This document shows, one piece after another, positions 43,051-54,699 of a stretch of 64,000 nt of DNA (its first letter is position 1; each line of letters starts with the position of its first letter). Source of the stretch: Capronia americana (Eukaryota > Ascomycota > Eurotiomycetes > Chaetothyriales > Herpotrichiellaceae); the NCBI GenBank assembly GCA_016110215.1, contig JADWQD010000004.1, forward strand, positions 1,612,001-1,676,000, in the 5' to 3' direction. A program made the position numbers and the translations under genes. The notes beneath the pieces were generated by a model that had not been told where the DNA came from, made no database searches, and saw nothing but the letters and a program-made list of their open reading frames with translations.

Positions 43051-44033
43051 TTACAGTAGCGGGCTTCTTGAGTACGTCCGCCTCGCAGGGCAGAGCGGGA
43101 CGCAGGCAGGAATGTCTTCGATCTCAAGCGAAAGGCATCCAACGGGAGGGCGGCCATGATTCGACTTGGTCGCCCACACTTCGCCATTCCAATCGATCAT
43201 AACTGGCGCGACTGATGACGCTGTCATTACACGTCGTACAGGAGGGCGCATGTGAAACACCGGGATTTGACAGCTCTCGCAAGGATCTGTGCTGGCGTCC
43301 AGATAAGAGAGTCGGTGGTCAACGTGACCGCGGCCACCTCACAGGTCAAGGCTAGTAGCTGCACCGCTAGGCAAGGATCCCGCATAGTCAGCTTTGCCAC
43401 CCACACCAGGCAGAGCCCAAACGATTCGAAGGTTGGCTTCTACGTACCTTTCACCTGGTTGAGGCTCTCGGCTCTTCTCGTAGAGTTTTGAACCACTGTA
43501 GCGTGGAACAAGCTGTACGAATTGATCGACTATTGTCTCGAACCTGTCCAGTTTCATTGCTCGCGGCCTTTCACCATAATGCCAAAAATAGTCCCATGGA
43601 GGGTCGGCATCTGCCGCATTTGCTAGGCAGCGGGACAGTGACTGCCAGGAGTTTGGAAGAACAGGGCTCAAAGCCATCTCCGGCCATCTCCGATCACAAA
43701 TTCCACGTCGAGGAACGTCTGTCAATGCCTCCACACGACTGAAGTGAGGCTCATTAATGCAATGTAATACTCCATACGCGACGTCAACTATCACGACTTC
43801 GAACGTCGCTATTCCATCCTCATTTGGAGAGTCAAATCAGCCGAGGGCGGTCTTATAACCGCAAGAAAACGATCAAATGCGAAGAGAGATCGCACCATTG
43901 CTGTGGCGGCGGTGCGGTTGCGTTGCAAAGCCATCAGATTCGGAACCGGAAAGCTCCCAGAGGCTGGGGAAAACGCTCGGGCAAGATCTCTGAGATTTCC
44001 GGTCCACATTTTTCTCCATAGCGCGATAGACAT
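43051..44033 (-). CDS. Unknown protein, tentative 3-exon model (284 aa)
   Basis: Tentative joins: 44033-43896, 43818-43343, 43291-43051. I do not recognise it. The last intron is good (GTGAGG, TTGAC branch, GCCAG; 51 bases) and links two protein-like frames. One contains PPWDYFWHYGERPRAMKLDRF. The other begins DPCESCQIPVFHMRPPV and has a second Cys-rich stretch near its end. The first intron (77 bases, GTGCGA donor) is weaker, and a TATAA-like string lies within it, so the gene may instead start inside exon 2. Neighbours are the kinase downstream and the divergent kinase-pseudokinase gene upstream. No catalytic motif, signal peptide or membrane helix is apparent. Confidence 0.4.
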
Positions 44034-45041
44034 TTGTGGTTGTGGTCAAGCTCTAATCCTGTCACAGGCAGACGGAAGGGGAGAGGGTCAGAATCGCGTC
44101 CCCTGCGTGATAGCGCAAGGCAGCGCATGGTCTGCGGTTCTGAGCTCGCAGTTGGCATCTCGATCATCGAGCAGTCTTGCGCGGGAGGAGAAGATTATCA
44201 AAACCTGAGATGCGATCTCAGCCGGATCCCTCAAAGGCTGTGCGGGTGAGGCGCACTTTCCTCGCCGCCCACAAAACATTTCGCTTCGTAGTCTAGGTCG
44301 CTCGGCAAAGTCATTAGTAACGTTGGGTCTCTGCTTTTCCTTGGGCCTGCTGTAGCCAGATTCAATGGGAACAAAACGTCAGCCCCAAATGGGCGAGGAT
44401 GGAGGATTGAGCAGCAGCGGGGCAGCTGAGTGAAGTAGCGAGACATGTGCCCCAAGTGGGCCCTACCCGTCCAATACAGGCCAATCAAAGCAGCAGGGCT
44501 TCACACCATCCCGGGGTTGGCGCTAAATCCCTGGTGAAGAGCCAAGCCTCAGGACGAAGCAATGACCCAGAAGAGGCTGCTTCCGCACATCTCAGGCTGT
44601 CTCCTTGAGCATCCAGCCTACTCATGGTCTTGCAACCCTTGCCAGTAGAGTGCTGGGTAGCAGCTTGCGTGGCGCCGGAAGGCAATGATGTTTTGGACCT
44701 GGCCGGTTCCTCGACGCCTTTCGCATTGCCTTTGTACTGAATCTAGCTGGACTTTCTGCAGAGAGTACGCCGACAGCTTGGTGGCTCCGCTGGTCGGTGG
44801 CTGGGTGGCGGATCCCTCCTTGTTGTTCCACCCTGGACATTTTCAGGGGCGATGCAACGCAAAGACCTCGTATACACCAATATAGCTTATCCTATTGCCC
44901 GAGCAAGTTGCAATCGATATCAACCAGGGCAAGAACGCTTCTCGCAGCTCGAATTCCATACTGTTGCCCTTGCTAACAATTTCCAAGATATGGCAACCGG
45001 CGACGTTTGCGTGCTCCCCTTACAGCTATAGGGCTACCCCG
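44034..45041. promoter_or_regulatory. Divergent region upstream of the tandem kinase gene
   Basis: About 1 kb between the unknown gene and the tandem kinase. The tandem kinase frame is open upstream to 44895 but has no ATG before 45042. No specific site is recognised. Confidence 0.4.
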
Positions 45042-48007
45042 ATGGACTCTATGCAGGAGCTTGAGCATCTTCAGCGCGCGATTCACGGCTTGCGCGTCAA
45101 GAATAGCCATGGTCGGGGCTTCTTTCCCGACAATTCGTTGAACAGCGTTCTCACCCGAGAAGTCGTTGCGACCATTGTGCGAGGTTTCACCAACCTTGCT
45201 CGCACGGGAGAGGTGGTGGACTTTATTCTCAAAGAGCCCAAGGTCTTCGCCGTTCTCGTCTCCATCTGTCATGTCGACAGAATCAATCGCTTCATTGAGT
45301 GGGATCAACTGCAGTCACGCACGGCTGACAGCTTGTTGCCTTTGGACGAAGCATCGCTCGTCAACATCCTAGGAGACGCCTACATTGCCGACAAATTTCA
45401 TATCTTACAGTGGGAGTTCTGTGCTCCTAAGCTCACCTCTAGAATCATACCCCGCTCATTGGACAAGCATATTATCTTCCCCTACTTGAAAGACGAGTAT
45501 GTGGCGGCTGGAGCATTCGGTTCGGTATACAAGGTATCTATTCATCCGTCTCACAGACCCGATGAATATGACGACGCTGTAGAGGTATTCTTTTGGCCTT
45601 CCCTCCCAGCGAGTTTTATGCTAACTAATCGCAGTTCGCGAGAAAGGAACTAGAGCTAGACGACGAAACCTACCAAAATGAAGTACACGTCATGTCGTCC
45701 CTCCAGAAACTGAGGCATCCCAACATATTGAAACTCATTGCCTGTTACACCCACCTCAACAAACACAACCTGTTGTCCCCATACATCACCGGAGGTACCT
45801 TGAAAACGTTGCTGTCACGCGAGAAACTTGCGTCATCCCCAAGAGCCGAGATGTGGTTCTTGATGGCTGGTCTTGCGTCTGCGGTCTGGGCCTTGCACGC
45901 CTTCGTTCTCGAAGATGTCGGGTCCTTTCGGAAAGGCCACCATCAGGATTTACGGCCAGACAACGTTCTCTATGATGGGAAGCGATTGATCTTGGCCGAC
46001 TTCGGCCTTTCCAGCATCAAGTCTCTCTCACAGTCCACGAGGACCAAATTCAAAGGTCGGAAAGGCTATTGTCAGGCGCCCGAATGCGCCGAACTTGATC
46101 GTCCGTATGCAGAACACGAAACGACACGAGCCACCGACATCTTCTCTCTCGGCTGCATTCTCGCAGATTTACTAGTATACCAAGTGAAAGGGCCGTCGGG
46201 CGTGCAGGAATTCAGTGGCCTCCGGAAATTCACCAAGCCGCCCTTTGATTATCATCTTTACCACCAAGGTCAAAAGGCCAATGTGGCGGTCGACGCATTC
46301 TTGCAACTCACCGCCGAGCAAGACGGCAGCAGGAGCATTTTACACGTCGTCGATCTTGTCCTGAAGATGTTGAAGATTGATCCCACGCAGCGTCCTTCGG
46401 CTGCGGAGGTGACTGCAACTCTCTATGTCATCACCATATCGGCTTTTGCAGAACAGGTAGCACCTGCATTTGAGCGTCTTAAGCCCTCTCCGGATGCGTT
46501 TGTTGAAGAGGCTCGGTTCCGCAGCTGGGTGTCGGCTGTCGACGTCAAATACTTCCTAGGGTTTCCCGGGGCGACGTCAACGGCAGTGATCTGGAACGGG
46601 GAGATCCTCGGAAGACTTCGCCAGTACCAGCACCACCTCGATACAATTGACAAAGACGCGGCGCAGTCGGACCATCGATTATTTCTCGAAGTCCGTCAAC
46701 TCAACACGGAGCTCTTAAGCATGCTCCCACCGGACCGTAGATCTAGTGCTCAAGAATACCAACGCTCGATCATCCTTGCAAACATAGGACGCCAGAAAGA
46801 CGACCAGGTCTTCAAAACTCTGAGGTCCGCATATGGGGAAGCCCAGATCACTGACATGGCCGAGACAAAACAGATGGTTGCCCAAGCGGAACTTGGAAGC
46901 AGACCTGCCAGTAAGGCCATCGACTTCCCGATCGTGAACAAGAAGCTTTCCGAACTGCACAAACTGGGCCCGTTCCAGATAGCCAAAATACTCGACAGCG
47001 ATGGTGCCGAGCCGCGCTTGGTATTGGTCGAACCCATCCAGTATCAGGACCGGTTCAGGCGGGAGAAGCTCCTCCCGCGGGTCCACTCCTTGTGTGACCT
47101 GCTTTCCAGCCCGAGTCTACCCATCCAATTGCTTATACCGCCATTTTATGGTCTCCACGACCATCAAGCTTCTTTCTCTTTCGGACTGCTGTACGACATC
47201 ACAGATCTCTTGGCGTTGACCACAAATCTGACCTCGAACGCGCTATCAGAAGCTATCAAAAGTCTGGCCAACCTCCTTGAAGACAGGACACGGAGCCACT
47301 TCCCGCCTCTGGAGTTTCGTTTGAAGCTGGCCTTGAGCCTGGCGGAAGCCATCGGTGCTTTCCATGATCTCGACTGGTTCCATAAAGACCTCACTCCTTC
47401 CAGTGTCTTGTTCTTCCCTTCGAAAGGCATCACTTGGACCATTCAGCCTTACATAATCGGATTCCAGCACAGCCGCAATGCCAGTGATGACTTCACCGAA
47501 GGCCCCTTGCAAGATCGAGACCATCACCGCTACCACGACCCCCGCTACATCAGCGCTGAGAATCAACGCTTCAAGACATTCAAGCCACAATACGACTATT
47601 ACAGCCTCGGTATCCTTCTCCTCGAGATCGGATACTGGGAGAAAGTCAGAAGCATCATGGTCGGCCACGAAGACGCTAGCAACAAGGACTTTTCAGACAC
47701 CTTGATCGGGGAGAAGCTTTCGAGTCTCGCCTATCTGACAACCTCCAAGTACGTCGGTGTGATCCGGCATTGTCTCACCGGCTGGAACCAGGTGGCGACA
47801 GAGTCGGAGAACGAGAGCACGATCAAGGCGCAGACCCGACTCATGTTCAAGAAAAAGGTCATCGGCCCGCTGAGATCACTATGTGCGCAGTTTGAGGCCC
47901 CGCCAAAGAGGTTGCAGATCTTGTCTCAGAAGCGGGAGCTTGATGGTAACGACGATCATGATGCGTTTCAAAGGGGCGTGAAGAGACCACGACATAATAG
48001 CTTGTGA
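45042..48007 (+). CDS. Tandem kinase-pseudokinase of the fungal HET/HeLo-associated type (971 aa, 2 exons)
   Basis: Joined as 45042-45584 and 45635-48007. The 50-base intron (GTATTC, CTAAC, CGCAG) joins the first glycine loop to the beta-3 lysine. Residues 1-145 are an all-helical N-terminal domain seen in fungal recognition-type kinases. Kinase domain 1 has AAGAFGSVYKV, Lys185, HQDLRPDN (Asp286, Asn291) and DFG at Asp303, so it looks active although HRD is HQD. Domain 2 (about residues 590-930) is degenerate: HKDLTPSS keeps Asp766 but replaces the metal-binding Asn, and GFQ (from about 790) replaces DFG. This second form is the kind often fused to HeLo domains. The C-terminus is basic. It lies between the kinase and the NLR/HET-S pair and may act in the same response. 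Confidence 0.88.
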
Positions 48008-49009
48008 CTCCTCGAGGGCTCGTCAGGAGTGGTATGAGCCCTGGAGGGCTTTACGTTCGAGCAAAGAAAAACCCCTGGGAGGTGACTGAGCTTTGTGCGG
48101 TCAAACAGGACGCAAGCCGATTGGGCTGTAACACTATATCTCTTTTGTTATCCATCGTTCCTGTAAGATCTTAGTGGCAGGCCTTGCTTGATTTGATCGA
48201 ACAGACTTGTAAGATAGTGTTGGGTAGAAGAGAGGGACGCCATGCGGGTCTGCATCTCCCAGTCTGGTCCCAACGCCGTAGACGGGAAATTCGTGGTCTT
48301 GTCCATTGACGGCTGCAGACTCCTCTTGCTTGGATGACACGTCCTGGTTTTCTCCCCCCTCGGGGTGGACAATTATCATGCGAGCATACGTCCGCCACGC
48401 CAGCGCGCACTTGTCCCAGGCCAATCTTCCCGCCGTCGCGGTGTCCGTTTTCTCGACACCGACAGCGTACTCCATCTGCGCGGCTGACGTGCTCTCCGGC
48501 TATGACACCACGCTAGGGGTGAGGTCTGTCAATAAGGAGGTTGGGCATTCCCAGCCCCGAGTACGAAAGGGGTCAACTGGCTGTATATAGTTGAGCCTCG
48601 GGTAGTACATTCAGACAGCAATCAAGGAACCTTTCATACTTCTCTGACATGTTCGAGAGTTGTTCCAAGCCGACTCGAGACGCTTGCGAAGCGCGACAGG
48701 GGTCAGTTACAGTTGCCACCATCGATAATCCCACTGCTGCGGACATGTATCAAGGCGAGCATCTCTTCTGACGGGCCGGTCCCGGATTCGACGAAGGGTC
48801 AGTCTCCGCATCGTGCTCGCCTACTCGGACTACACCAGATCAGAGGTATTCCTGGGACCTTCCATATCCCACCCGGACTATGTAATTAGTACTCCGCCCA
48901 TACAGACCGGTACCTTTCTTCCTCTCAACCAATTCGACGCGCGCTCGTACCGTACCGTCCGTTCGACACGCAGATCAGGATACACTAGAAGCACACAACT
49001 TAGAAGAAA
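48008..49009. other. Convergent gap between tandem kinase and NLR
   Basis: About 1 kb between two convergent stop codons. Short frames only; nothing recognised. Confidence 0.45.
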
Positions 49010-52000
49010 TCAAAATCTCGTCCACAGCATCTCACTTGGTTGCACATCCTCCTTGACCCCCATCTCCGATAATTGATGAATAATGTCTTTGCGCCCTTCC
49101 TCGATCGCCCATGTCAAGAGAACTTGGCCCTCCCTACCATGGATATCAAACCACTCTTGGTCCGGTTCCAGAAAACTCGTTACTTCACGTCCTCGGGTCG
49201 TCGCCGCCGGTAGCAACGTTTGGTTGTCTGGCTGGATGGTGGTATTCCGATAAGCTCCGTGCTGAAGTAGGAGTAGCATGACATCTATATTTCTCAGCCG
49301 GTTAATCACCTCCCGCATTGCGGTTTGTCCGAGCTTGTTCTTCAATGTTACATCGGCACCAGCGCCCAGTAACCGTCGCACAATCGCCTCGTCGTCAAGT
49401 TGCACCGCCAGGTGTAACGGGGTGTCGCCGATATCATTCTTGTCATTGACAACAGCACCTCGTTCGAGGGCGACTCGCACCACGTCATCATGACCACGTC
49501 TGGCGCCCCAATGAAGAGCAGTTCCCTCGTCATTCCGATCTGATATGAGCGCGCCACCATCTAACAAGATTTCGAATACCTTCGCGTGGCCGTTGGCGGC
49601 AGCAGAAAGGAGAGGTGTAAAGCGTCCGTATTCCCTTTCGTATCTCATTTCGTATGTTCCTCCCATTTTGGCCCCTCTCTGGAGCAAAAAGCGGACTATG
49701 TTTCCGTGTCCTGCGGAAGCTGCCTTGAACAGAGCCGAGCTGCAGGTGCTTGATTCGGGCTCGGTCTCAACACCGCTCTCAACCAACACACGAACAATTG
49801 CTTCGTGGCCGGCCGTCGCAGCGAGCTTCAGTGACTCTGTCATGTGTGCTTTTGAATTTGAAGCTCCCACGTCCTTTTCCAGCATCATTGACACCACACT
49901 ATCGTATCCTTCGCTGCACGCTTCAGCAAGCCGCTTCGGGGAGGGATCAACCTCCGCTTGGGCAAAAGCTGCCATTTCGAATAGCAGCCACAGTAGTACT
50001 CTTTCAGCTTGTCGTTCATGCTTGTTCTGTTCCTCCCGGTCGTTTACCTCATAGTTGTCGCAGGTACTCATTCCATTCCCAGCAGAGTTGGCTGTCTGCT
50101 CAATTATCCTGCGCCATCTTTCCGTCGCTTTGCGAACTTCATCGACTTTGGGATATGTCTCGTCAACTAGCTGCACGGCGCGCATAGCCGTGCCATCAGC
50201 ACCGTTTGCAAGGAGTATGCGGCACATTTCTCCATATTTGTTCGCAGCTGCCATGAAAAGAGGTGTCCGCGCGTATTTGTCCCTTGCTTCAACACTTGCT
50301 CCTTTTTCCAACAGCATCCGAGCTACACGGCTTGCTCGTTCCTCGTAACCCCAGAATGCATAAATAACCGAGCCTGAGGCCGCGTGATGCAATGCCGTCA
50401 TCCCACTATCATCAGTTGCGTCAATGTCGACGACATGCTGAAGAAACAGGCCCGCCATTTCTGCATTTCCTTCTCGAGCTACTAGATGGAGTGGAATTAG
50501 TCCGTCAACATTGCTGGCTTGGATATTTGCACCTTGCACCAGCAAGAGTTGAGCAACCTTCAAATATTCATCCTGGTCAGAATTTAACGTTCTGCCTACC
50601 CCTGAGTACAGGTCCGATTGAGCCACCAAATGGAGCGCCGTCTGTCCTCTGTTCGTCCTCGCGTTGATGTCTGAGCCACTCTGGATGAGCATGGTCACCG
50701 TTTCCTTAAGTCCTTTCTTAGCCGCGTGATGCAAGGCGGTCCACCCAAGGTCATCGCGTGCATCAATGACTGCCCCTGCTCTGAGGAGAGTGGAAACCAC
50801 TGAATCGTGTCCATGCTTCGCAGCTAGGTGCAGGGCCGTTCTCCCTCTGTATCCTTTGATGCCAATCTCCGCCCCCGCCTCGATCAGAACCTCAACCGCC
50901 GCACTCGCACCTGTCGCCGATGCAGCCTCTAGAGCCGTCCGGGTTGAGCGTTGAGGTTCAAACAGTCCCACCCAGTAGTCGGCTGAGTCAATAGGATCAA
51001 GACCTTTCTCAAGCAACATCTTGAGCATGTCTTCGTGGCCTTTCTCTGCCGCAACATACAGCAGACTCTTATGATCATGTTCGCTTCTCCATGCAACATC
51101 GGCCCCCTGGTCTATCAGGAAGGTCGCAACAGCCGTATGTCCGTGCTCTATGGCTGCGGAGAGTGCATCACCTCCCCATCGGCGCTCCTTAAACCGGATC
51201 TCCCTTTCCACCAAGAACTTAACGGCCCTGTAAGATCCTGTCCTCGCTGCCTCGACCAGTGCTGTATGCTCTGGGTCCTCGATATGCATTTCAAGATCAG
51301 CGCCTTTCTCCAACAGGAAGAAAGCAAAATCGTCTCCCTGAGATTTAAGTGCACGGCTGAAAGCAGTGTTTTTGCCCCAACCTTTCTCGTTGATGTTGGC
51401 TCCCCTCTCCAGAAGCAGTGACACAATATCCTTGTTCCCTTTACGCACAGCCGCGCGAAGCGCCGTGTCTCCATTTGGGTTACGGGTCATGATGTCCGCC
51501 CCATTATCTAGCAGCAACCGAACAATTTCGATATTTCCAGCTTTGACGGCCATATGGAGAGCGCTCCTTGCTCCCAAACAGTATGCTCTTACGTTTACAT
51601 CAGCTCCTTCCTCAATCAGAGTCTTCACCCCATCTGCGTGGCTCAGCCGCGCAAAGGAGAGAAGCCAAAGGTCCCGCAAGTTAGGAAGGTCGCACAGCAT
51701 TGTGCTTTCGCCGTGTATGAATTTGTATAGCAAGTGGAGCCTGTCTGTCAGTTCACCATCAGAAAGCCTCCCAGGGTAGTCCTTAGAAAAGTCATAAGGA
51801 TCCCGAAGCTCAGCAGCGCAATATTCAAGGAAGCCATAGGCATTCCGGACACGTCTTGTGAGTAGACGTGCTTGCAGTACATTGGTTTCACTCCGCTCGA
51901 TGATTATGGTGCCCTGCTGAAATTCTTGCATGCTGAGATAGGTCCAACAGGTTTTCAGAATATCTAGGCTGGCCTTTTCTAGGCTTATATGATAGCGAGT

Positions 52001-53352
52001 TGGCAGGCATCCTTTCCACAATAGGTAATCTTTTGCTGACTGGTGAATGAGATTCACAGTGTCATTGTCGGGATCGTGATATAGAAGTGGGCCGCAAGCT
52101 TTGAAACCGTCCTTGCACTCCTCTATGACGTCCGCGTGGGGTACGTGGTTGTCTTCCCGGTCTCTGGCCATCGCCAGCACTGTAGCGAGCTCGCAAACAG
52201 TCATGGGCCGCCGTGAAGCAACCACCCATTGCAGGATAAGCAGTGCCTGATCCAGTTCGTCCTCGATGTTGTCCTCGATGTTCTCCAGTATCCTCTTGTA
52301 GACATCGGATAGATCGGAAGGTAGAACCTTGAGTTTCCCCCTGGCTGCGCTGCTGGTCTTTGAGGATGATATGTCCTTCAGCACCAGCGAAGCCCATAAG
52401 AACGTTCCCCCAGCTTTTTCTCGCAAGGCAGTCCTGATGTCTTCGATTAATTTGACTGGGAATGTGGGCTTCTTAACCTTTAGCTCGTCAATCCGTATAT
52501 CGATGAACTTCGAAAGGTCGTCGTTGACCTTTGCTGAGTCCAATTTCAGACTTTTACCAATGATGCTCGCAGTTGCCTCTATATCAGACTCAGGTCGCCC
52601 GGTGATTAGAATCTTGGCTTTCGATGAATGGACTAAATCTCCAAGCATGTCCAAAAGCTCTTTCCGTGACGATGCCTCACACTCGTCTAAAGCGTCGATG
52701 AGAATGTAGACCTCTTCGTTGTCGCACTTGTTCAACATCTGAAGGAGTGGGTCCCAAAGTGCATCCAGGCTGTTGACGATGTTAGCCTTCTTCACTGTAT
52801 AGTCCTTTCTAATGAGGTCGAACAGCTCCCGCCGTTGTTTCAGCAATTGCAGGAGGATTCCCCGTAGAATAGCAGTTGCCGTGCTCCGGAGTTCGTCTTT
52901 ATTGTCGCAGAAATAGTATGTGAGAATCGGTGGCGGCGTCTGCTGCTGAAGCGCTTCGACAAGAAAACAGGACATGACCGTCTTGCCAATGCCTGGAGCA
53001 CCGATGAGCCATAGCAGGTTCAGGTTGTGGTCGCGCTCCACGCGCTCCAAGTGGTGCTCGCCCTTCCAGCAGAAAAATTCATCCCTTTTCAGAATCCACT
53101 CACAGGTTCCCTGAACCCGCTTCCCTTTGAGTCTTCGTGTTTTTCCAAGGTCATCAGATGGATCCGTCAGGAGAAGATCTTCAAGGAGGTCATCAAGTCC
53201 TCGTTCTGTGCTTCAGACATTACTCCATGAGGCCTGAGTGTGTCTGTTAAGGAGGAGTACTCACGTTGGAGTCCAGTTGAACCGTAAGCATTGCCCAGAT
53301 GAACATTTTGAGCGTGTATTCCGATGTTGTTGTACTGATTGCCTTCCTGCAT
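49010..53352 (-). CDS. NACHT-ankyrin NLR with N-terminal HET-s-type amyloid motif (1,427 aa, 2 exons)
   Basis: Joined as 53352-53265 and 53205-49010; intron 59 bases (GTGAGT, GCACAG). Exon 1 encodes a short N-terminus whose residues 5-24 (QYNNIGI then VHLGNAYG) match the repeats at the C-terminus of the neighbouring HeLo protein. A LLLTDPSDDLGKTRRLKG linker typical of fungal NACHT proteins follows. The NACHT domain has Walker A GAPGIGKT at about residues 99-106 and Walker B ILIDALDE with Asp200, then a sensor-like ILITGRPE and a winged-helix region. From about residue 540 to the end there are some 20 ankyrin repeats (G-x-T-A-L-H-x-A-A type), split by a non-repeat insert near 1,110-1,140. By family it senses a ligand through the repeats and oligomerises with nucleotide. 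ATG 53352 is chosen because it puts the motif at the very N-terminus. Confidence 0.92.
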
Positions 53353-53847
53353 GACGGAGATGGATGGTTTGCTTGTGTCAAAGGGGAGAACGGCTGCAAG
53401 CTCCGGCAGCCAGAAAAGTATGCGGCTCAGAGTGAGCACACGGCGATCACAGAACCGGGCGCCGATTTTGACTGCGCAGCCGACACCTCAACATCCCACC
53501 CAATAGTGTCAACATTGCCGAGGCGGAGGGAAATTTGTCTGTTGCCAAAGATGAATGGGCGCTTAGGATGGCTCAGCTGTTGGCTACTTCGAGTTGCCAT
53601 GAATCGCGACTGAAGGACATCCCAGGACGGCCAGCTAGCGATCCAAAGAGATGCCGCCACGAATCGAGGCAACCGGTGTGCTAGTCCGCAAGGCGTCGGC
53701 GGCTGGGGTGTCTTGGGTATCATGCCCTCTTTGACGAAAGTGCAGCCTCACTCAGGAAATCACAGCGCATGGTACATTGATTCCACAAACAGGTGTATAA
53801 ACTTGAAATCACTGCCTCAGTGAGGATCTTGTTTCGTGAATACCATC
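53353..53847. promoter_or_regulatory. Divergent promoter region of the NLR / HET-S pair
   Basis: 495 bases separate the two divergent ATGs, so the receptor and effector genes share a control region. No named site is visible. The NLR frame is open a little upstream of its ATG, to about 53439. Confidence 0.5.
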
Positions 53848-54699
53848 ATGGCAGATCCTTTCGGCATCACTGCCAGTGCGATCGGCATTGCTGCCGCCTT
53901 CACAGCATGCGTCGACGTCTTCGAGTACGTGCAGCTGGGCCGCCGCTTTGGGAAAGACTACCAGACGAATCAACTCAGGCTGACTCTGCTCCGCCTGCGC
54001 CTCTCTCGCTGGGGCACAGCCGTCGACATATACAACGACCCTCAACTTGGCAATCCGAGTGCCAGTAAGGCTGAAATTCAGGCCGCGAAGAACACCCTGC
54101 TCCAGATTCTCATCCTCTTCGAAGACAGCAGCAAGATCTCCAAGAAGTTCAAGATGAAAGACGACGCGGGCGCCGCGCCGGATGACGCAAGCGTCGATCT
54201 TGCCGTGCTAGCGGTCGATAACAATATGCGGGCCCTCGCCGCTAAGCGCCAGAAAGGCGCGAGTCTGGCCAGGCTGAACAGCTGGGCCATTCATCACGGG
54301 ACGGCATTCAAGACGCTCACGGACGACATCTCGGGGCTCATCGACGGCCTCGAGGCTCTTTTCCCCGCTCCAGAGGCGCAGAAGGCGCTCGCAAAGGAAG
54401 AAGTTGCCAATGTCCAGGACAGGAATGAAGCCCAGGCTCTTGCAACCGCCGCAGAAGGGATAGGTGACCCGTTCCTGAAGGAGGCTTTGAAGGCCACAGG
54501 GCACCAGTACCGAAATATAGAGGTCGAAGGCGGCAAAGATCCCAGGATCTTAAATGGTAACGTCTTTCTAGAGGGTTGGGCAGGAGCCCCCCCCCGCGGA
54601 GTACCTCACTCCTACGATGGTATAAGGGTCAGCGCAACGGAGGGATTAGTGATGATGAATGGTGACAAGTATGGGGGATCCGACCCCCTTGCGCGTTAA
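53848..54699 (+). CDS. het-S-like: HET-S-type HeLo-domain protein with two C-terminal amyloid repeats (283 aa)
   Basis: Single exon; the frame is open to 53836 but the first ATG is 53848. Residues 1 to about 217 form a HeLo domain: a glycine/alanine-rich hydrophobic N-terminal segment (about 5-25, the family's putative membrane-inserting helix), FEYVQLGRRFGKDY, and RLSRWG are family hallmarks. The C-terminal 66 residues hold two repeats, at about 219-241 (QYRNIEV ... ILNGNVF) and 254-278 (SYDGIRV ... MMNGDKYGG), separated by a Pro/Gly linker. Length and repeat position match Podospora HET-S (289 aa). In that family the repeats fold as a two-rung beta-solenoid amyloid that triggers HeLo-mediated membrane damage. 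It is head to head with an NLR bearing the matching motif. Frame is intact. Confidence 0.94.
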   Translation: MADPFGITASAIGIAAAFTACVDVFEYVQLGRRFGKDYQTNQLRLTLLRLRLSRWGTAVDIYNDPQLGNPSASKAEIQAAKNTLLQILILFEDSSKISKKFKMKDDAGAAPDDASVDLAVLAVDNNMRALAAKRQKGASLARLNSWAIHHGTAFKTLTDDISGLIDGLEALFPAPEAQKALAKEEVANVQDRNEAQALATAAEGIGDPFLKEALKATGHQYRNIEVEGGKDPRILNGNVFLEGWAGAPPRGVPHSYDGIRVSATEGLVMMNGDKYGGSDPLAR

